Part shown: positions 1-9,466 of the stretch, one piece after another
How the letters are laid out: each line of letters starts with the position of its first letter
How positions within the stretch are numbered: the stretch's first letter is position 1
Origin: Pectobacterium betavasculorum
GTDB taxonomy: Bacteria > Pseudomonadota > Gammaproteobacteria > Enterobacterales > Enterobacteriaceae
Reading direction: 5' to 3'
Length of the DNA: 64,000 nt
Assembly (NCBI RefSeq): GCF_000749845.1
Contig: NZ_JQHM01000014.1
Location: forward strand, 18,520 to 82,519
Made by a program: the position numbers and the translations under genes
Notes under the pieces: model-generated
Seen by the model: the letters and a program-made list of their open reading frames with translations, nothing else
Database searches by the model: none
Told to the model about the DNA's origin: nothing

Positions 1-1698
1 TACCGCTACGATGCGGCAGGCCGACTGACCGAAGTGACATCCTCCACCAGTCATATCCAACTTGAATATGACGAGCGTGACCGGGTGGTACAGGAGCGGA
101 ACAGCGGAACAGAAATCCGACGCCAATACCAGGGAGAGTCGCACACCGTTACCCGCAGCCTGCACTGGGAGGGCGAAGAAGACAGTGCGGCACTCACCAG
201 CACCTTCCGTTACAGTGCGACGGGTGGACTGCGTCAGGTGCAGTTACCGGATGGCGCGGAGCTGACGCTGGCGCACGACAGTGCGGGTCGGGAGTCTTCC
301 CGGCAGAGTCAGGCTGGCTTTATGCAGCACCGTGAATACGGTGCTATGGGCTGGCTGACGCGGGAGATGAGCGGCCAGGCGGTGGACGGTCGCCTGCAAC
401 CGACCCAGACGCGGGAATACCTGTATGACGGCGCAGGCAACCTGACCGGCACCCGGCGCAACCGTGAAGCAGCGGGCTATCAACTCGATGCCAGCGGACG
501 GGTGCTGTCGGTACTGAGCGGCGGCACGGGGCGCAGCGTAAACACCGAAGAACAATACCGCTATACCCGCAGCGGGCTGCCGCAAGATGCCACCCGCCTG
601 ACCGAATGGCAGTCCGGACGCCTGACCCAGCAGGACAACACTCACTATCAGTACGACAAGGCCGGGCGGCTGATACGCAAACAGGTGGTGCAGCCGGGCT
701 ATCGGCCTCAGGTGTGGCACTACCGTTGGGACAGCCGCAACCAGCTCCGGGTTGTGGATACGCCAGCGGGTGAGCGCTGGTTCTACCGTTACGACCCGTT
801 CGGACGGCGCATTGGCAAACGCTGCGACCAGACCCATGAAGACATCTGCTATCTGTGGGACGGCGACCAGGTAGCCGAGGTGCGCCATTATCGCGACGGA
901 GAACTGGTGTCGCGCCGTCACTGGGTGCATAACGGCTGGGAATTGTTGGTGCAGCAGCGCCAAACTGTGGAGGGGAGCTGGGAAACTGATTTTGTGACTA
1001 GCGGCCATAATGGTGAACCGCAGGCTATCTTTAATCCACAAGGTGAAATTCGCTGGCAGGCTCCGCGCACCAATTTATGGGGGCAGCGCTATACAGATAA
1101 TACTGAAAACCTTGATCCAGGGCTGGCGTTTGCCGGGCAGTACCGTGACGCGGAAAGTAGCTTATGCTATAACAGGTTCCGCTATTATGATCCGAGTGGT
1201 GGCTGTTATATCTCGCCTGACCCGATCAGTATTTTGGGGGGGGAGGGTAACTATGCCTATGTGCCTAATCCTATTCGCTGGATCGACCCGTTTGGATTGG
1301 CTGGGTGTGGGGAAAAGGCGAGGAAATATGAAGAAAAAATACAGGATATGTATGGAGGGAAACTTCCTCAGTCAGCAAGGGAATATAGCTCTGTAGTTAA
1401 TGGTAACAAGGTTAATGGGATTGCAGATCATGTTGTTAGCATCAATGGTAGAAATACCGCGATTGAGGCTAAATATGTTGAGGATTGGGGGCGTTCAATT
1501 AGAAATCCTGAAAGTGCGATAGGTGGTAAGTCTTTTGCCATTAAGGAGCAAGAAAAAATGCTTGCTCAAGCGCAGAAATACTCGGCTGCATTTGATGATG
1601 TTATTTATCACACAAATAGTCGTGAGCTGGCTAATTACTATGGTTCGTTATTTCAGGATGCGGGTCTCAACAATGTAATATTTAGGATATTTCCGTGA
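1..1698 (+). CDS. Rhs family protein, C-terminal part with nuclease-like toxin tip (5' end outside window)
   Basis: The frame is open from the first base and encodes YD repeats (YRYDAAGRL, YQYDKAGRLIRK, FYRYDPFGRRIGK), so the gene starts upstream. The conserved Rhs core ends at IDPFGLAG near codon 432, the usual self-cleavage boundary. The following ~130 residues are a variable tip, and base composition turns AT-rich there, as expected for an exchanged toxin end. The tip has D...IEAK followed by KEQEKML, which fits a restriction-endonuclease fold (D-x-ExK) DNase toxin; that assignment is inference. Rhs toxins are usually delivered by type VI secretion. The stop overlaps the next gene by 4 bases (ATGA), the usual toxin-immunity arrangement. 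Confidence 0.9.
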   Translation, partial: YRYDAAGRLTEVTSSTSHIQLEYDERDRVVQERNSGTEIRRQYQGESHTVTRSLHWEGEEDSAALTSTFRYSATGGLRQVQLPDGAELTLAHDSAGRESSRQSQAGFMQHREYGAMGWLTREMSGQAVDGRLQPTQTREYLYDGAGNLTGTRRNREAAGYQLDASGRVLSVLSGGTGRSVNTEEQYRYTRSGLPQDATRLTEWQSGRLTQQDNTHYQYDKAGRLIRKQVVQPGYRPQVWHYRWDSRNQLRVVDTPAGERWFYRYDPFGRRIGKRCDQTHEDICYLWDGDQVAEVRHYRDGELVSRRHWVHNGWELLVQQRQTVEGSWETDFVTSGHNGEPQAIFNPQGEIRWQAPRTNLWGQRYTDNTENLDPGLAFAGQYRDAESSLCYNRFRYYDPSGGCYISPDPISILGGEGNYAYVPNPIRWIDPFGLAGCGEKARKYEEKIQDMYGGKLPQSAREYSSVVNGNKVNGIADHVVSINGRNTAIEAKYVEDWGRSIRNPESAIGGKSFAIKEQEKMLAQAQKYSAAFDDVIYHTNSRELANYYGSLFQDAGLNNVIFRIFP

Positions 1699-2063
1699 TG
1701 AGTGATTTTAGAAGAGAGATTCCGGGTTTGACACCTGTTGCGTGGAGAGAATATCGCTATATTTCTGATGATGGTAGGGATAAATTTGTTGGGAATGGCT
1801 TATTCGACAAGGTGACCGGTAAAGTAGAACCTCTAATACCAAAAAGTGGTGGGGCAATGGTAGAAAATTGTAAGCTATGGCTACCTTCAGGTGAGCTTTT
1901 TCATGCCTTATCATATAAGGGAGATATTGAGGGCTGGCGAAAGCAGATAGAGCAAGGTGCCATTCAGATGGGGCTGTTTATTGGCGAAATAGTCGGAGAT
2001 AAAATAGTTCTTTCCGATGGGCGAAGTTATGAAATTTCTGCATGTACATTTGAAATGTATTAG
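1695..2063 (+). CDS. Putative immunity protein for the Rhs tip
   Basis: A 122-residue soluble protein whose start overlaps the rhs stop in an ATGA junction, so translation is coupled to the toxin. It has no signal peptide or membrane segment, as expected for an immunity protein against a cytoplasmic nuclease. I do not recognise the family. It is as AT-rich as the toxin tip and unlike the Rhs core, which suggests both arrived together. The role rests on position and size only. Confidence 0.75.
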   Translation: MMSDFRREIPGLTPVAWREYRYISDDGRDKFVGNGLFDKVTGKVEPLIPKSGGAMVENCKLWLPSGELFHALSYKGDIEGWRKQIEQGAIQMGLFIGEIVGDKIVLSDGRSYEISACTFEMY

Positions 2064-2117
2064 GTGGATTTTCATGTTGTCGGATTGATTTGGCTGGCTG
2101 TTGATACGCAAGTAGGT

Positions 2118-2205
2118 AGTGTAGCGGGCTACCACCGCATGTGTGGCACTACCGCGAAGACAGCCGCAACCAGACCTATAACGATATCCGATTTTATGAT
2201 TAATT
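2118..2205 (+). pseudogene. Displaced rhs 3' remnant
   Basis: Bases 2118-2172 match the rhs core at about 692-745 (encoded VWHYR.DSRNQ in both). They run directly into a stretch resembling 1166-1193 (YN.IRFYD against YNRFRYYD). The intervening ~420 bp of core are missing and a TAA follows. It is a scar of an older rhs end, left when the present tip and immunity gene were acquired. Confidence 0.7.
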
Positions 2206-2304
2206 TTTGATGTGTATATATTTTATTAAATATAATTAGATATTTCTGGCGCAGTAGGGGGTAACCTGAAACATGCTATCGCGGACAGATTGTTGACATG
2301 TTAT

Positions 2305-2967
2305 CTAAGATGATACGCTAAGAACTTTGACGCCTCCACTGACCAATACTTCAATATTCCCATTCATCGAGTCTTCTGACCAATACTGTCTAGCTTTAAG
2401 AGATAGTTCAATATCACTCATGCTTTGAGAACACTCCCACAAAGGTTGGTCTCCTGTAATAAAAATATTTGATGTGTTTATCGGCTCGACTATTAAAATT
2501 CGGTAATCAGGAGCATCATTCAAAATAAAGTTGGCCCACTCTTTAATATCATGTTCTGATTGGGCTAAATAGATACAGCTTATTCTTGACGGCCTTTTGG
2601 AGAAAAATTTCTTTCTTATGGATTCGAACGCTATCTCTCTTCGTTTAAAGTATTTATATTTTTCCCTTTGTTTTGTTACGGTCAGTTTGTCATCTATTGA
2701 ATAACCACTATTGTTAAGAACTGTGTCGATGTGGATGTTTGTTTTGTTTGGGCCGTGTGCGTAATCAATGAGTTCTATTATTTTATTATAATAATTATTA
2801 TATCCTTCAAATGTAATAATTTCGCCAACGCTCCATTGGGTAACATCGGGAGATAGAATATTTATATGATAATATGTATTTTTCAAGATAAGCTCTCTAA
2901 TGAAGATAGTGGATTTAAAGATGCTGCACTCTTCAAAATGCTTAGGAACGAAATGCGCATACCTCAT
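2305..2967 (-). CDS. Hypothetical protein, possible DUF2441 (ADP-ribosyltransferase-like)
   Basis: 220 residues, strongly AT-rich. Features seen: an N-terminal YYHINILSPD...WSVGEIITF segment and a central KRPSRISCIYL...EWANF segment. Both resemble what I remember of DUF2441 proteins, which have been grouped with ADP-ribosyltransferase folds; I hold this only tentatively. It lies 87 bp downstream of, and in the same direction as, the endonuclease-like gene, so the two may form one transcription unit. No signal peptide or membrane segment. Confidence 0.5.
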   Translation of the reverse strand: MRYAHFVPKHFEECSIFKSTIFIRELILKNTYYHINILSPDVTQWSVGEIITFEGYNNYYNKIIELIDYAHGPNKTNIHIDTVLNNSGYSIDDKLTVTKQREKYKYFKRREIAFESIRKKFFSKRPSRISCIYLAQSEHDIKEWANFILNDAPDYRILIVEPINTSNIFITGDQPLWECSQSMSDIELSLKARQYWSEDSMNGNIEVLVSGGVKVLSVSS

Positions 2968-3054
2968 CGTCTCGCGGTGTTAGTGTGCTCTAATAAAATA
3001 CGCTGTAGCACCAAAATATTGCCCGATTCATCATAAAATCACTTCATCAAATAG

Positions 3055-3951
3055 CTATTTCCCGCCACTGGTCAACAATTTTTCTCGCCCCACACGTACA
3101 ATTTCCGCGTGCAGTTCGACGATCTTCCCTGCGTGAGCATGTAGTGCGTTCACAACCCGCCAAAATCTATCTGGCTGCTCAAACTCCCATTCAGGAGGCA
3201 CCGTACTTAATTGTGGATTATGTGTCGGGAAGGTTTCATCAGCAATAAGGCCGTAATATATATCTACCTCTGACCAAAGTTCCTTTTTAATTCTCTCTAG
3301 TTCAGGAGTAATGAACTCGCGCTCCGGTATGTTCCACTTGAAGTAAAACTCACGAATCGGCTCAAGTTCCAATTCTCGGAACGAAAATCCAGCCATGTTT
3401 GTTCGATTTAAGAAACCAATAACGCCATCAGAGCGAAGCAGAGTCGTGAGTTCACTCCATAGGGCGCTGTCATGCCTTTTTGCCGGATCATCGGCCGACT
3501 TGAATTGAGGGTAGTGCCCGAAGAAGACTTTTTCATCCTTTGCTAAGTCATTGCAAATGTCATCCCAGAAAAGCACATCGACCTTAAAATCATAGGCCTT
3601 GCTGCGTTTCTGCGAAATGTCCCTTACTGATTTTTGAAGCTTCGCATCTCTTGGGGCTGTCGTGACAATGTAGAGCCGATCCAGCTTCGGTGTGAATTTT
3701 TCAGCATTTTCTATCTCAATCTTGACAACATCTAAATCCAATTCGCCTGTTGTGTTTTTGCATTGAAGTCCGATGTGACGTTCATCATCGTCATGTCCCC
3801 AAATATCAACACCATTCTGCTTCTGCCCCTGTCTTCCATTACGGTAGAAATCTGTTGAGTTCCAACGCAATTTTGCTGCGGATAGGGTAATTTCTTCAAA
3901 TTCTTCCCACGACTTTGGCGTAGGTACTTTGGACGACGAGATTGTAGGCAT
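3055..3951 (-). CDS. Restriction endonuclease-like (Mrr/PD-(D/E)XK) protein
   Basis: 298 residues. The first ~130 form a nuclease-like domain with GRQGQKQNGVDIWG followed by HIGLQCKN, the G-x-D...Q-x-K pattern of Mrr/PD-(D/E)XK nucleases. This type is common at the N-terminus of anti-phage effectors (for example Avs/NACHT-linked proteins). The C-terminal half (residues ~150-298) has no motif I know and may be a sensor or regulatory part. There is no attached ATPase, so this would be a stand-alone or two-gene defence unit with the gene downstream. Defence function is inferred from the domain class. Confidence 0.65.
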   Translation of the reverse strand: MPTISSSKVPTPKSWEEFEEITLSAAKLRWNSTDFYRNGRQGQKQNGVDIWGHDDDERHIGLQCKNTTGELDLDVVKIEIENAEKFTPKLDRLYIVTTAPRDAKLQKSVRDISQKRSKAYDFKVDVLFWDDICNDLAKDEKVFFGHYPQFKSADDPAKRHDSALWSELTTLLRSDGVIGFLNRTNMAGFSFRELELEPIREFYFKWNIPEREFITPELERIKKELWSEVDIYYGLIADETFPTHNPQLSTVPPEWEFEQPDRFWRVVNALHAHAGKIVELHAEIVRVGREKLLTSGGK

Positions 3952-4289
3952 ATTAGCTCATAAAAGTTTCTTTTTATTTTACCTTCATATCACGAATGAA
4001 CGAAGATTTGAACGTGCCTGGCAAAAAAATATGTCCGTCATGCTACGTATCGAACCTCTCCGCGAGTTCCGTCCCTAGTGGGTTTCCATCGTTCTCTCGC
4101 TCCGCTATGGGCCGCCCCCTGAGTTTGTCTCCTTGACGGTCCCGTCCGTACGCTTCTTGGCTACCGGGCGATGAACTCAGGAAAGATGGTGACAACAATG
4201 CCAATCGCACAGAATAGCCGAAAGACTGTGTTTCAAAATCTAGGAATCCTGTATTCAGCTTGAACAGCACACCCTTTTCGTCAGGAGAA

Positions 4290-4760
4290 AGGTTACTCAA
4301 TTCGCTTCCCGTTCTCCATAGCTGCGCTGTGATTATCCGCTGACCGATAACCAGATGTGCAGCGTAATTCTGTCCACCTTTGCGGATGCGCCGCATGAAA
4401 GCCGTTCGCAGCGGTGCGCTTATATTTCTACCGCAGTCGTGCTGGCTGAGCTTTCTTTGCAAAGAAGGATTCCAGGCTTTCATGGTGACGCAAATCCGCG
4501 TGCACGATGACGGCAAGCGCGGAAAAACAAAGCACATGATTCGCCTGCACTACGCCAGTCAGATCAACGGTGTGGGGGCTAACGAAATCGTGCAGTTGAA
4601 CTCATACGATGGCCCCAACAGTCATCAGATGCTGGCCGGAATGTTCCGTTTATGTCCCTCACTGCATAGACGGAGCGAATGCGCAGGAATAGATACTGGT
4701 CTTCACATTGTGGTCTGCCAGCAGATATGCAGCGATGGTCTGCACCAGTTGAAAGCCTGA
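4290..4760 (+). pseudogene. Decayed DUF932-family gene
   Basis: Fragments of a DUF932 protein can be followed across frames. About 4300-4330 gives a start-like segment interrupted by TAG. About 4337-4455 gives PLTDNQM...FADAPHESRSQRCAYISTAVVL. After a frameshift near 4460 comes EGFQAFMVTQIRV, then MIRLHYASQING and NSYDGPNSHQMLAGMF up to ~4655, where similarity ends. DUF932 genes are common on plasmids and ICEs. One in-frame stop, one frameshift and loss of the 3' half make this a non-functional remnant. Confidence 0.7.
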
Positions 4761-4946
4761 ATCTCAACGCGACAGGGGCAGTCAGCAGCCTTTGCCACTT
4801 CTTTTGCTGCTGCATCCCTGAATCGCTAGGAGTTATCACCATGAACGCCGTTACCCAAACCGAAACCCGCGCATAGGCCGTCGGTCATAGGCTCGGTGGG
4901 AAGCAAAATTGGGTACGGCAGTGACCATGTCCGATGTTAACGCAAA

Positions 4947-5663
4947 CTATTGCTGAGAGTTCAAAGTGTCAGGCTGTGCATTCGTTAAAGAATTTGCCTC
5001 TTTTTCTCGTTGCCACTGACGACGTATCCGATTCGCTTGGCGACGCTCACGCAACCTATCAAAACCACTAAACACATCTACTTTTGTGCGTTTTTGGCCT
5101 TTGGCAACTGGATTCCAGTTTTCCTCAATTTTCTTGATGGATTTTACGATCTCAATTAATGGGTCATCTCCGAGACGGCTTATTCCTTCATGGTCGGCCA
5201 TATTCAATGTGTATGAATTTTTCTGACGTTGTTGGCTAGACGCATCGCGTTTCCAGATAATGTCAACTTGGTAGGAGTTTCCCTTCAGTAGCTCGAATTC
5301 AGACAAGTAACTCATAATGCCTTGACCGGGTTTGAGGACACTGATTTTCTGAAAAGGGATCTCGATCTGCTCTCCGTGTGCTTCCTTATTTTTCAGCGGA
5401 GGATCAAAAGCGATAGAGATGTCGTACGCTGTCGCATTACCAGTGTTGTCGATGTGAATGTCAAAATGCTGCATTGACCACCGATTGGGGGTGAGTGTAA
5501 CGACAACATGCGGTTGAGATGAGGCTTCGACCATCCTTGTTGTTTCATGCGCTAGAGTTTTGGTTACGCGCCATAGAAAAAAAGTCGCGACAGCGGTAAC
5601 TATTGTCCCTAGCGCACCGCCAATCGCAATAACCGTATTAACCAAAGATGGTATACCTTCCAT
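4947..5663 (-). CDS. Hypothetical membrane-anchored protein
   Basis: 238 residues. Residues ~7-31 form a single hydrophobic segment (IGGALGTIVTAVATFFLW), followed by a middle part that looks beta-rich (HVVVTLTPN..., DISIAFDPPL) and a C-terminal Arg/Lys/Gln-rich tail. The arrangement resembles small chromosomal or prophage proteins of unknown role. It stands alone between the DUF932 remnant and the sigma-54 activator. I do not recognise the family. Confidence 0.6.
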   Translation of the reverse strand: MEGIPSLVNTVIAIGGALGTIVTAVATFFLWRVTKTLAHETTRMVEASSQPHVVVTLTPNRWSMQHFDIHIDNTGNATAYDISIAFDPPLKNKEAHGEQIEIPFQKISVLKPGQGIMSYLSEFELLKGNSYQVDIIWKRDASSQQRQKNSYTLNMADHEGISRLGDDPLIEIVKSIKKIEENWNPVAKGQKRTKVDVFSGFDRLRERRQANRIRRQWQREKEANSLTNAQPDTLNSQQ

Positions 5664-5872
5664 TAAATTGCCTCTGAATTATCTGGTGACGTATCGCCTC
5701 GCGGCAGTTTGACGCGATCTACTAAAAATTATGGGCGTGGTCGGTGCGATGTGTGTTCCACTTACGGCCATTCTTGATGGATTGTAAATAAAATATAATC
5801 AATTCGCTCAGGGCTGATAAATTATTTTTTCGTGTAAGCGTAAAGGAATAATTAATTTGGCAGGGAGGTGTG

Positions 5873-7471
5873 ATGTTTGAATGCAAAGGATTGCTGAAGG
5901 GGGATCTGAGGTGCAAAAGCGGTAACGAGTCGGGGCAAATATCCCTGCTTGATCTGGCATTAACGCTGACTGCCCAGAATACCGAGGCTGAGTTGTGTGA
6001 CTGGCTTTTGTCCACGGTGGCATCCTACTGGCGGCCCCTGGGAGCGATACTTGGGCTGGTTAATGGCAGTGGCAGGCAACTCTTGTGTCAAGGTCAGGCG
6101 GCAGATGAACCCGTTGTGATGGAACTTGATGTGGATGATTTCAGTCACCCATTGGCCTATGCCCTGCATGAGAAGAAGGCACACGTCTGGTCATCGTTGA
6201 ATGGTGGTGCGAGTATTGAGCACTTGGCCTTTCAACAGATGCTGTCGGAGCTGGGAGCTGCGTGTGGGCTGTATGCCATACCGATGTTATCGGATAGCGG
6301 CCCTGTGCAGGGAACACTGGCGCTGCTGGATACACCAGAGCGTTTACAACAATGGCACGACAGTGGAGAAGCCAGAAAGCTGGTTCAGATATTCTGCAAC
6401 CAACTGGTGCTTTTGCGCCAGCGATCGGGAGGGCTGCATCAGCAGTCAATGCTTAGCGCTTCTGTCAAACGCGCTCGGGATGAGGTGTATCAGCAGGTAC
6501 TGATAAAACGCATACAGGATGCACTGATCGGTCAGTCGTCATATATGAGGGCGTTGCAACAGAAGATCGGACAAGCGGCTGAGCATACGTTGTCGGTGCT
6601 GATTCTGGGCGAAACCGGTACAGGCAAGGATGTGGTGGCCCACCTGCTGCATCAATGTTCGATCAGGGGAGATGCGCCCTTTGTGGCGATTAACTGTGCT
6701 GCGATCCCCGAGAGTCTGATCGAAAGTGAGTTGTTCGGTTACCAGAAAGGGGCGTTTTCTGATGCTCTGAGCGACAAGGTTGGTCTGGTGGCGCAGGCCC
6801 ATGGCGGCACGCTGTTTCTGGACGAGATCGGAGATATGCCGCTTGCCATGCAGGCCAAGTTATTGCGGGTGCTGGAGACCAAGTGTTTTCGCCCTCTCGG
6901 CGCAGAGCAGGAAGCACATTCGGATTTCCGGCTAATTGCCGCCACACATCATTCGTTGAAAAAGCGCATATCAGACGGTGCGTTTCGCCAGGATCTGTAC
7001 CACCGACTATGCCAGTGTGTATTGCATGTAGCGCCACTGCGCGAACGTGTAGAGGATATTCCGCTACTGTGCCGTCACTTCACCACACTCTGTTGCAGAC
7101 GGGAGCAGAAAGCACCCGTGACGCTGGAGCAGTCATTCCTGCGTCAGTTAATGCAGTATGCCTTTCCTGGCAATGTGCGGGAACTGCGCAACCTTCTGGA
7201 GGTTGCTTGTGCTTACACCTCATCCGGCCAGCAGATCTCTATGCAGTCACTTCCGCCCGAGGCGCAGAAACGGCTAACAAGTGGACTGGCTCAGGGAGAG
7301 GATTTTCAGCACATAGCGGATTTACGTCTCGCAGTACGTGTACGGGAGGCCACCATCCTGCAAGCGAGGCTACGGCAGTTCGGTGGCGATCGTCAGGCTG
7401 CCGCAGACAGTCTGAATATACCCAAGCGTACGTTCAATCGTAAATGTCTCAGGCAGGGGATCAGTTATTGA
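5873..7471 (+). CDS. Sigma-54-dependent transcriptional activator (VasH/NorR-like)
   Basis: ATG at 5873 follows a strong GGGAGG; a GTG three bases earlier is the alternative. Residue numbers below count from that GTG. Residues ~25-185 look GAF-like. An AAA+ domain follows with Walker A GETGTGKD (~247-254), Walker B TLFLDEIGD (~314-322) and arginine region FRQDLYHRL (~372-380). A Fis-type helix-turn-helix ends the protein (~485-530). The sigma-54 contact loop reads GAFSDA in place of the usual GAFTGA. Overall shape is close to the VasH activators of type VI secretion loci, which would suit the Rhs gene 4 kb away, but no T6SS gene is in the window. Stand-alone and convergent with traI. Confidence 0.85.
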   Translation: MFECKGLLKGDLRCKSGNESGQISLLDLALTLTAQNTEAELCDWLLSTVASYWRPLGAILGLVNGSGRQLLCQGQAADEPVVMELDVDDFSHPLAYALHEKKAHVWSSLNGGASIEHLAFQQMLSELGAACGLYAIPMLSDSGPVQGTLALLDTPERLQQWHDSGEARKLVQIFCNQLVLLRQRSGGLHQQSMLSASVKRARDEVYQQVLIKRIQDALIGQSSYMRALQQKIGQAAEHTLSVLILGETGTGKDVVAHLLHQCSIRGDAPFVAINCAAIPESLIESELFGYQKGAFSDALSDKVGLVAQAHGGTLFLDEIGDMPLAMQAKLLRVLETKCFRPLGAEQEAHSDFRLIAATHHSLKKRISDGAFRQDLYHRLCQCVLHVAPLRERVEDIPLLCRHFTTLCCRREQKAPVTLEQSFLRQLMQYAFPGNVRELRNLLEVACAYTSSGQQISMQSLPPEAQKRLTSGLAQGEDFQHIADLRLAVRVREATILQARLRQFGGDRQAAADSLNIPKRTFNRKCLRQGISY

Positions 7472-7530
7472 CGGTATTGTGTCAATGAGTTTTGAGAACG
7501 ATATGTGCAGCGCTGCGCCGGATTGCATGA

Positions 7531-9354
7531 TTAAGTTGGCTCGTTCTCCAGAAGCGTTAAGTATGGATTATTGGGTGGTTGCTCCGAGAAGACGCTCGAC
7601 GGGTCTGTGAGTAAGTAACCGTGCAACCGCCGAGTCTTTCTTGGCCCCGTCACCTGGCATGTCCAGATGTTCAGGCCGCTGGGCTGCTTTCGATGCGCCT
7701 GGTGCTTTTCGAAGCGCTTTTGAATCCACTGCCAATCCTGTAATCCCTCTTGTTTTGCCTGGGTGGCAAGTGTCGGGTGCTCCTGCGCATAGCGCTGGAA
7801 AATCCCAGGACTGACAAGATAGACCGTATCGCTCACGGTATGCACCATCGCTTTGGCGTCGTTGATGATGAGTTTGCGTGATTGAACTCCTTCCCTCAAC
7901 CAGGCGATGAAGTGTTCGCTCGAAAGCAGTTTGGCAGGCTCAGGTTGGGATGGCGTATCCGAGGCCTGTGGCGGTATGGGCTCATCCGTGTCATCAGGTG
8001 GTGAGGTGGTGGGTTGTGCAGTGCTCGACTCACTGGAGGATGCTGCTGTGCTGGGGTCTTCGGCTGGCATCAGCATTGCGAGCATGTCTTCCATGACATC
8101 GTGTGGCGCAGTGGGGGACGGTGCTGTTGCAAGAGCGAGTGTGGGGTGAGCGGGAGAGGCAGAGACGGCGGGTTCGGATGTGGGAGGCATCGCGTCGCTG
8201 CTATCGGGGGAACTGGTATCGATCGTCACCGTTCCTGTGAAAGGATCTGGACGTTCTGACGCCTCCCAGATTAATGCCGGAGAGAGTTTCAACAGCGTGA
8301 AACTGTGTGACCAGCCGGATGCGCTGCTGATGGTGGCTTTCCAGATGGCCTTGCCATCCTGGGTTGGCTGCAGTACGCCATGCTCCTGCAACACGTTGAA
8401 CACAGCCGTGTTATTGGATGGAATGCCTTCGATCCCCTGTGCCAGCAGATGGGCACGCAATTTGTCAGAGACGGTCTTGCTGACCAACCAAAGCGTATCC
8501 TCGGTCAGCCAGCCATCCGAAGCCTGGGGCTGGTTGATTTTCAATTCTTCCTTGAGCAGGTAACGCAGCCCGTCGAGTAACTTGCGCTGTAGCGCCTGCT
8601 TGGGAGCCGCCAGGATGATGCGGTTGGGATTTCCACCCAGTTCCTGCGCTACCGAAGCGCGATCGGCCTGAATGACGAGTTCGCCCAGCATGCCAGCGTG
8701 TTCGTATTGGCCTGCGAGCACATACAGCAGCGAAGTCCAGAGGGCAGGGTAGCTGCTGAGCCAGTCGAGGATGTGGTTATCGAGTATTTGCCGATAGAGC
8801 AGGCCAGTGGCAGCGCCATGAAGGCGATATTCACGGTCATCCCGGTAGCGAAAGCGGTAGGGTTGTGTCAGCGGCCCGTACCAGGGGTGCCAGAGGCTAC
8901 CGTCTTCGTGCTCGATGTGCAGATCAACGGCAATCTTGCCGATGTCGTGGAGCAGTGCGGCATAAGCGATGGCCGCTGTCCAGGCTTCTGATTGCGCGGC
9001 TTGATCTTCGGGAGGCGCGCCTGCAGGCAGCAGGTGGGACTGCCGCAGTTTTAATGCAAAGGCGACGATCTCAAGTCCGTGATCGAGCATGCCGCCATGG
9101 TGAGCATGATGATGCGTTTCCGAGGCGGGAAACAACTGTACCAGCTCTGCGTAGCGCTCCAGAGGCCTGCGGTAAAGAGTGATGAATTGCTTGCGAGAGA
9201 GTGAGGTGCGCTGCCAGATGTGTTCCAGCAGCTTTTGCCGACGAGGTGTGGCCAGCAAAGACGTTGCGGGTTCTGGCTGGAGCAGCCCCTTTTCTGGCAC
9301 GACAGGAGCAGGCTGGTGTGGCGTGGGCTTTTTTCGCTGGAACAGAGTAAACAT
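7531..9354 (-). CDS. traI: MobH-family relaxase (TraI, PFL_4751/TraI_2 type)
   Basis: 607 residues. The N-terminal TraI_2 domain has the histidine cluster HHHAHHGGMLDHG (~81-93) and the HD motif LLHDIGKI (~134-141) that mark the HD-fold MobH relaxases. A Pro/Ser/Thr-rich linker (~375-470) joins it to a C-terminal domain ending near the stop. It should nick at oriT and pilot the strand into the secretion channel through TraD. It is the last (leftmost) transfer gene, separated from TraG by two plus-strand genes. Repeats in its upstream region are listed separately. Confidence 0.92.
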   Translation of the reverse strand: MFTLFQRKKPTPHQPAPVVPEKGLLQPEPATSLLATPRRQKLLEHIWQRTSLSRKQFITLYRRPLERYAELVQLFPASETHHHAHHGGMLDHGLEIVAFALKLRQSHLLPAGAPPEDQAAQSEAWTAAIAYAALLHDIGKIAVDLHIEHEDGSLWHPWYGPLTQPYRFRYRDDREYRLHGAATGLLYRQILDNHILDWLSSYPALWTSLLYVLAGQYEHAGMLGELVIQADRASVAQELGGNPNRIILAAPKQALQRKLLDGLRYLLKEELKINQPQASDGWLTEDTLWLVSKTVSDKLRAHLLAQGIEGIPSNNTAVFNVLQEHGVLQPTQDGKAIWKATISSASGWSHSFTLLKLSPALIWEASERPDPFTGTVTIDTSSPDSSDAMPPTSEPAVSASPAHPTLALATAPSPTAPHDVMEDMLAMLMPAEDPSTAASSSESSTAQPTTSPPDDTDEPIPPQASDTPSQPEPAKLLSSEHFIAWLREGVQSRKLIINDAKAMVHTVSDTVYLVSPGIFQRYAQEHPTLATQAKQEGLQDWQWIQKRFEKHQAHRKQPSGLNIWTCQVTGPRKTRRLHGYLLTDPSSVFSEQPPNNPYLTLLENEPT

Positions 9355-9380
9355 GGTGATGCCTCAAGTGCGGGGTAAAC

Positions 9381-9466
9381 GAGCCTTTTCCTTTTCTGGG
9401 TAGAGCCTTTCCCCTTGACCCCATTCCATTGCCTTTTATCGGTTTTACCCTTGTTGGAGCCTTTTG
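9381..9466. repeat. GAGCCTTTT direct repeats upstream of traI
   Basis: GAGCCTTTT-type words begin at 9381, 9403 (GAGCCTTTC) and 9457, with a partial copy (TGCCTTTT) at 9430; spacings are 22-28 bp. GGGTAAAC at 9374 and the inverse GTTTTACCC at 9442 add an inverted pair. The stretch is non-coding and directly upstream of the relaxase gene, so it could be an operator or part of oriT. Confidence 0.5.

Noticed and set aside
4043..4537. 164-codon minus-strand frame across the DUF932 remnant
   Set aside because: It is the antisense of the recognisable DUF932 pieces.
4841..4876. Short plus-strand frame MNAVTQTETRA with a good SD
   Set aside because: Only 11 codons before a stop; at most the start of a lost gene downstream of the DUF932 remnant.
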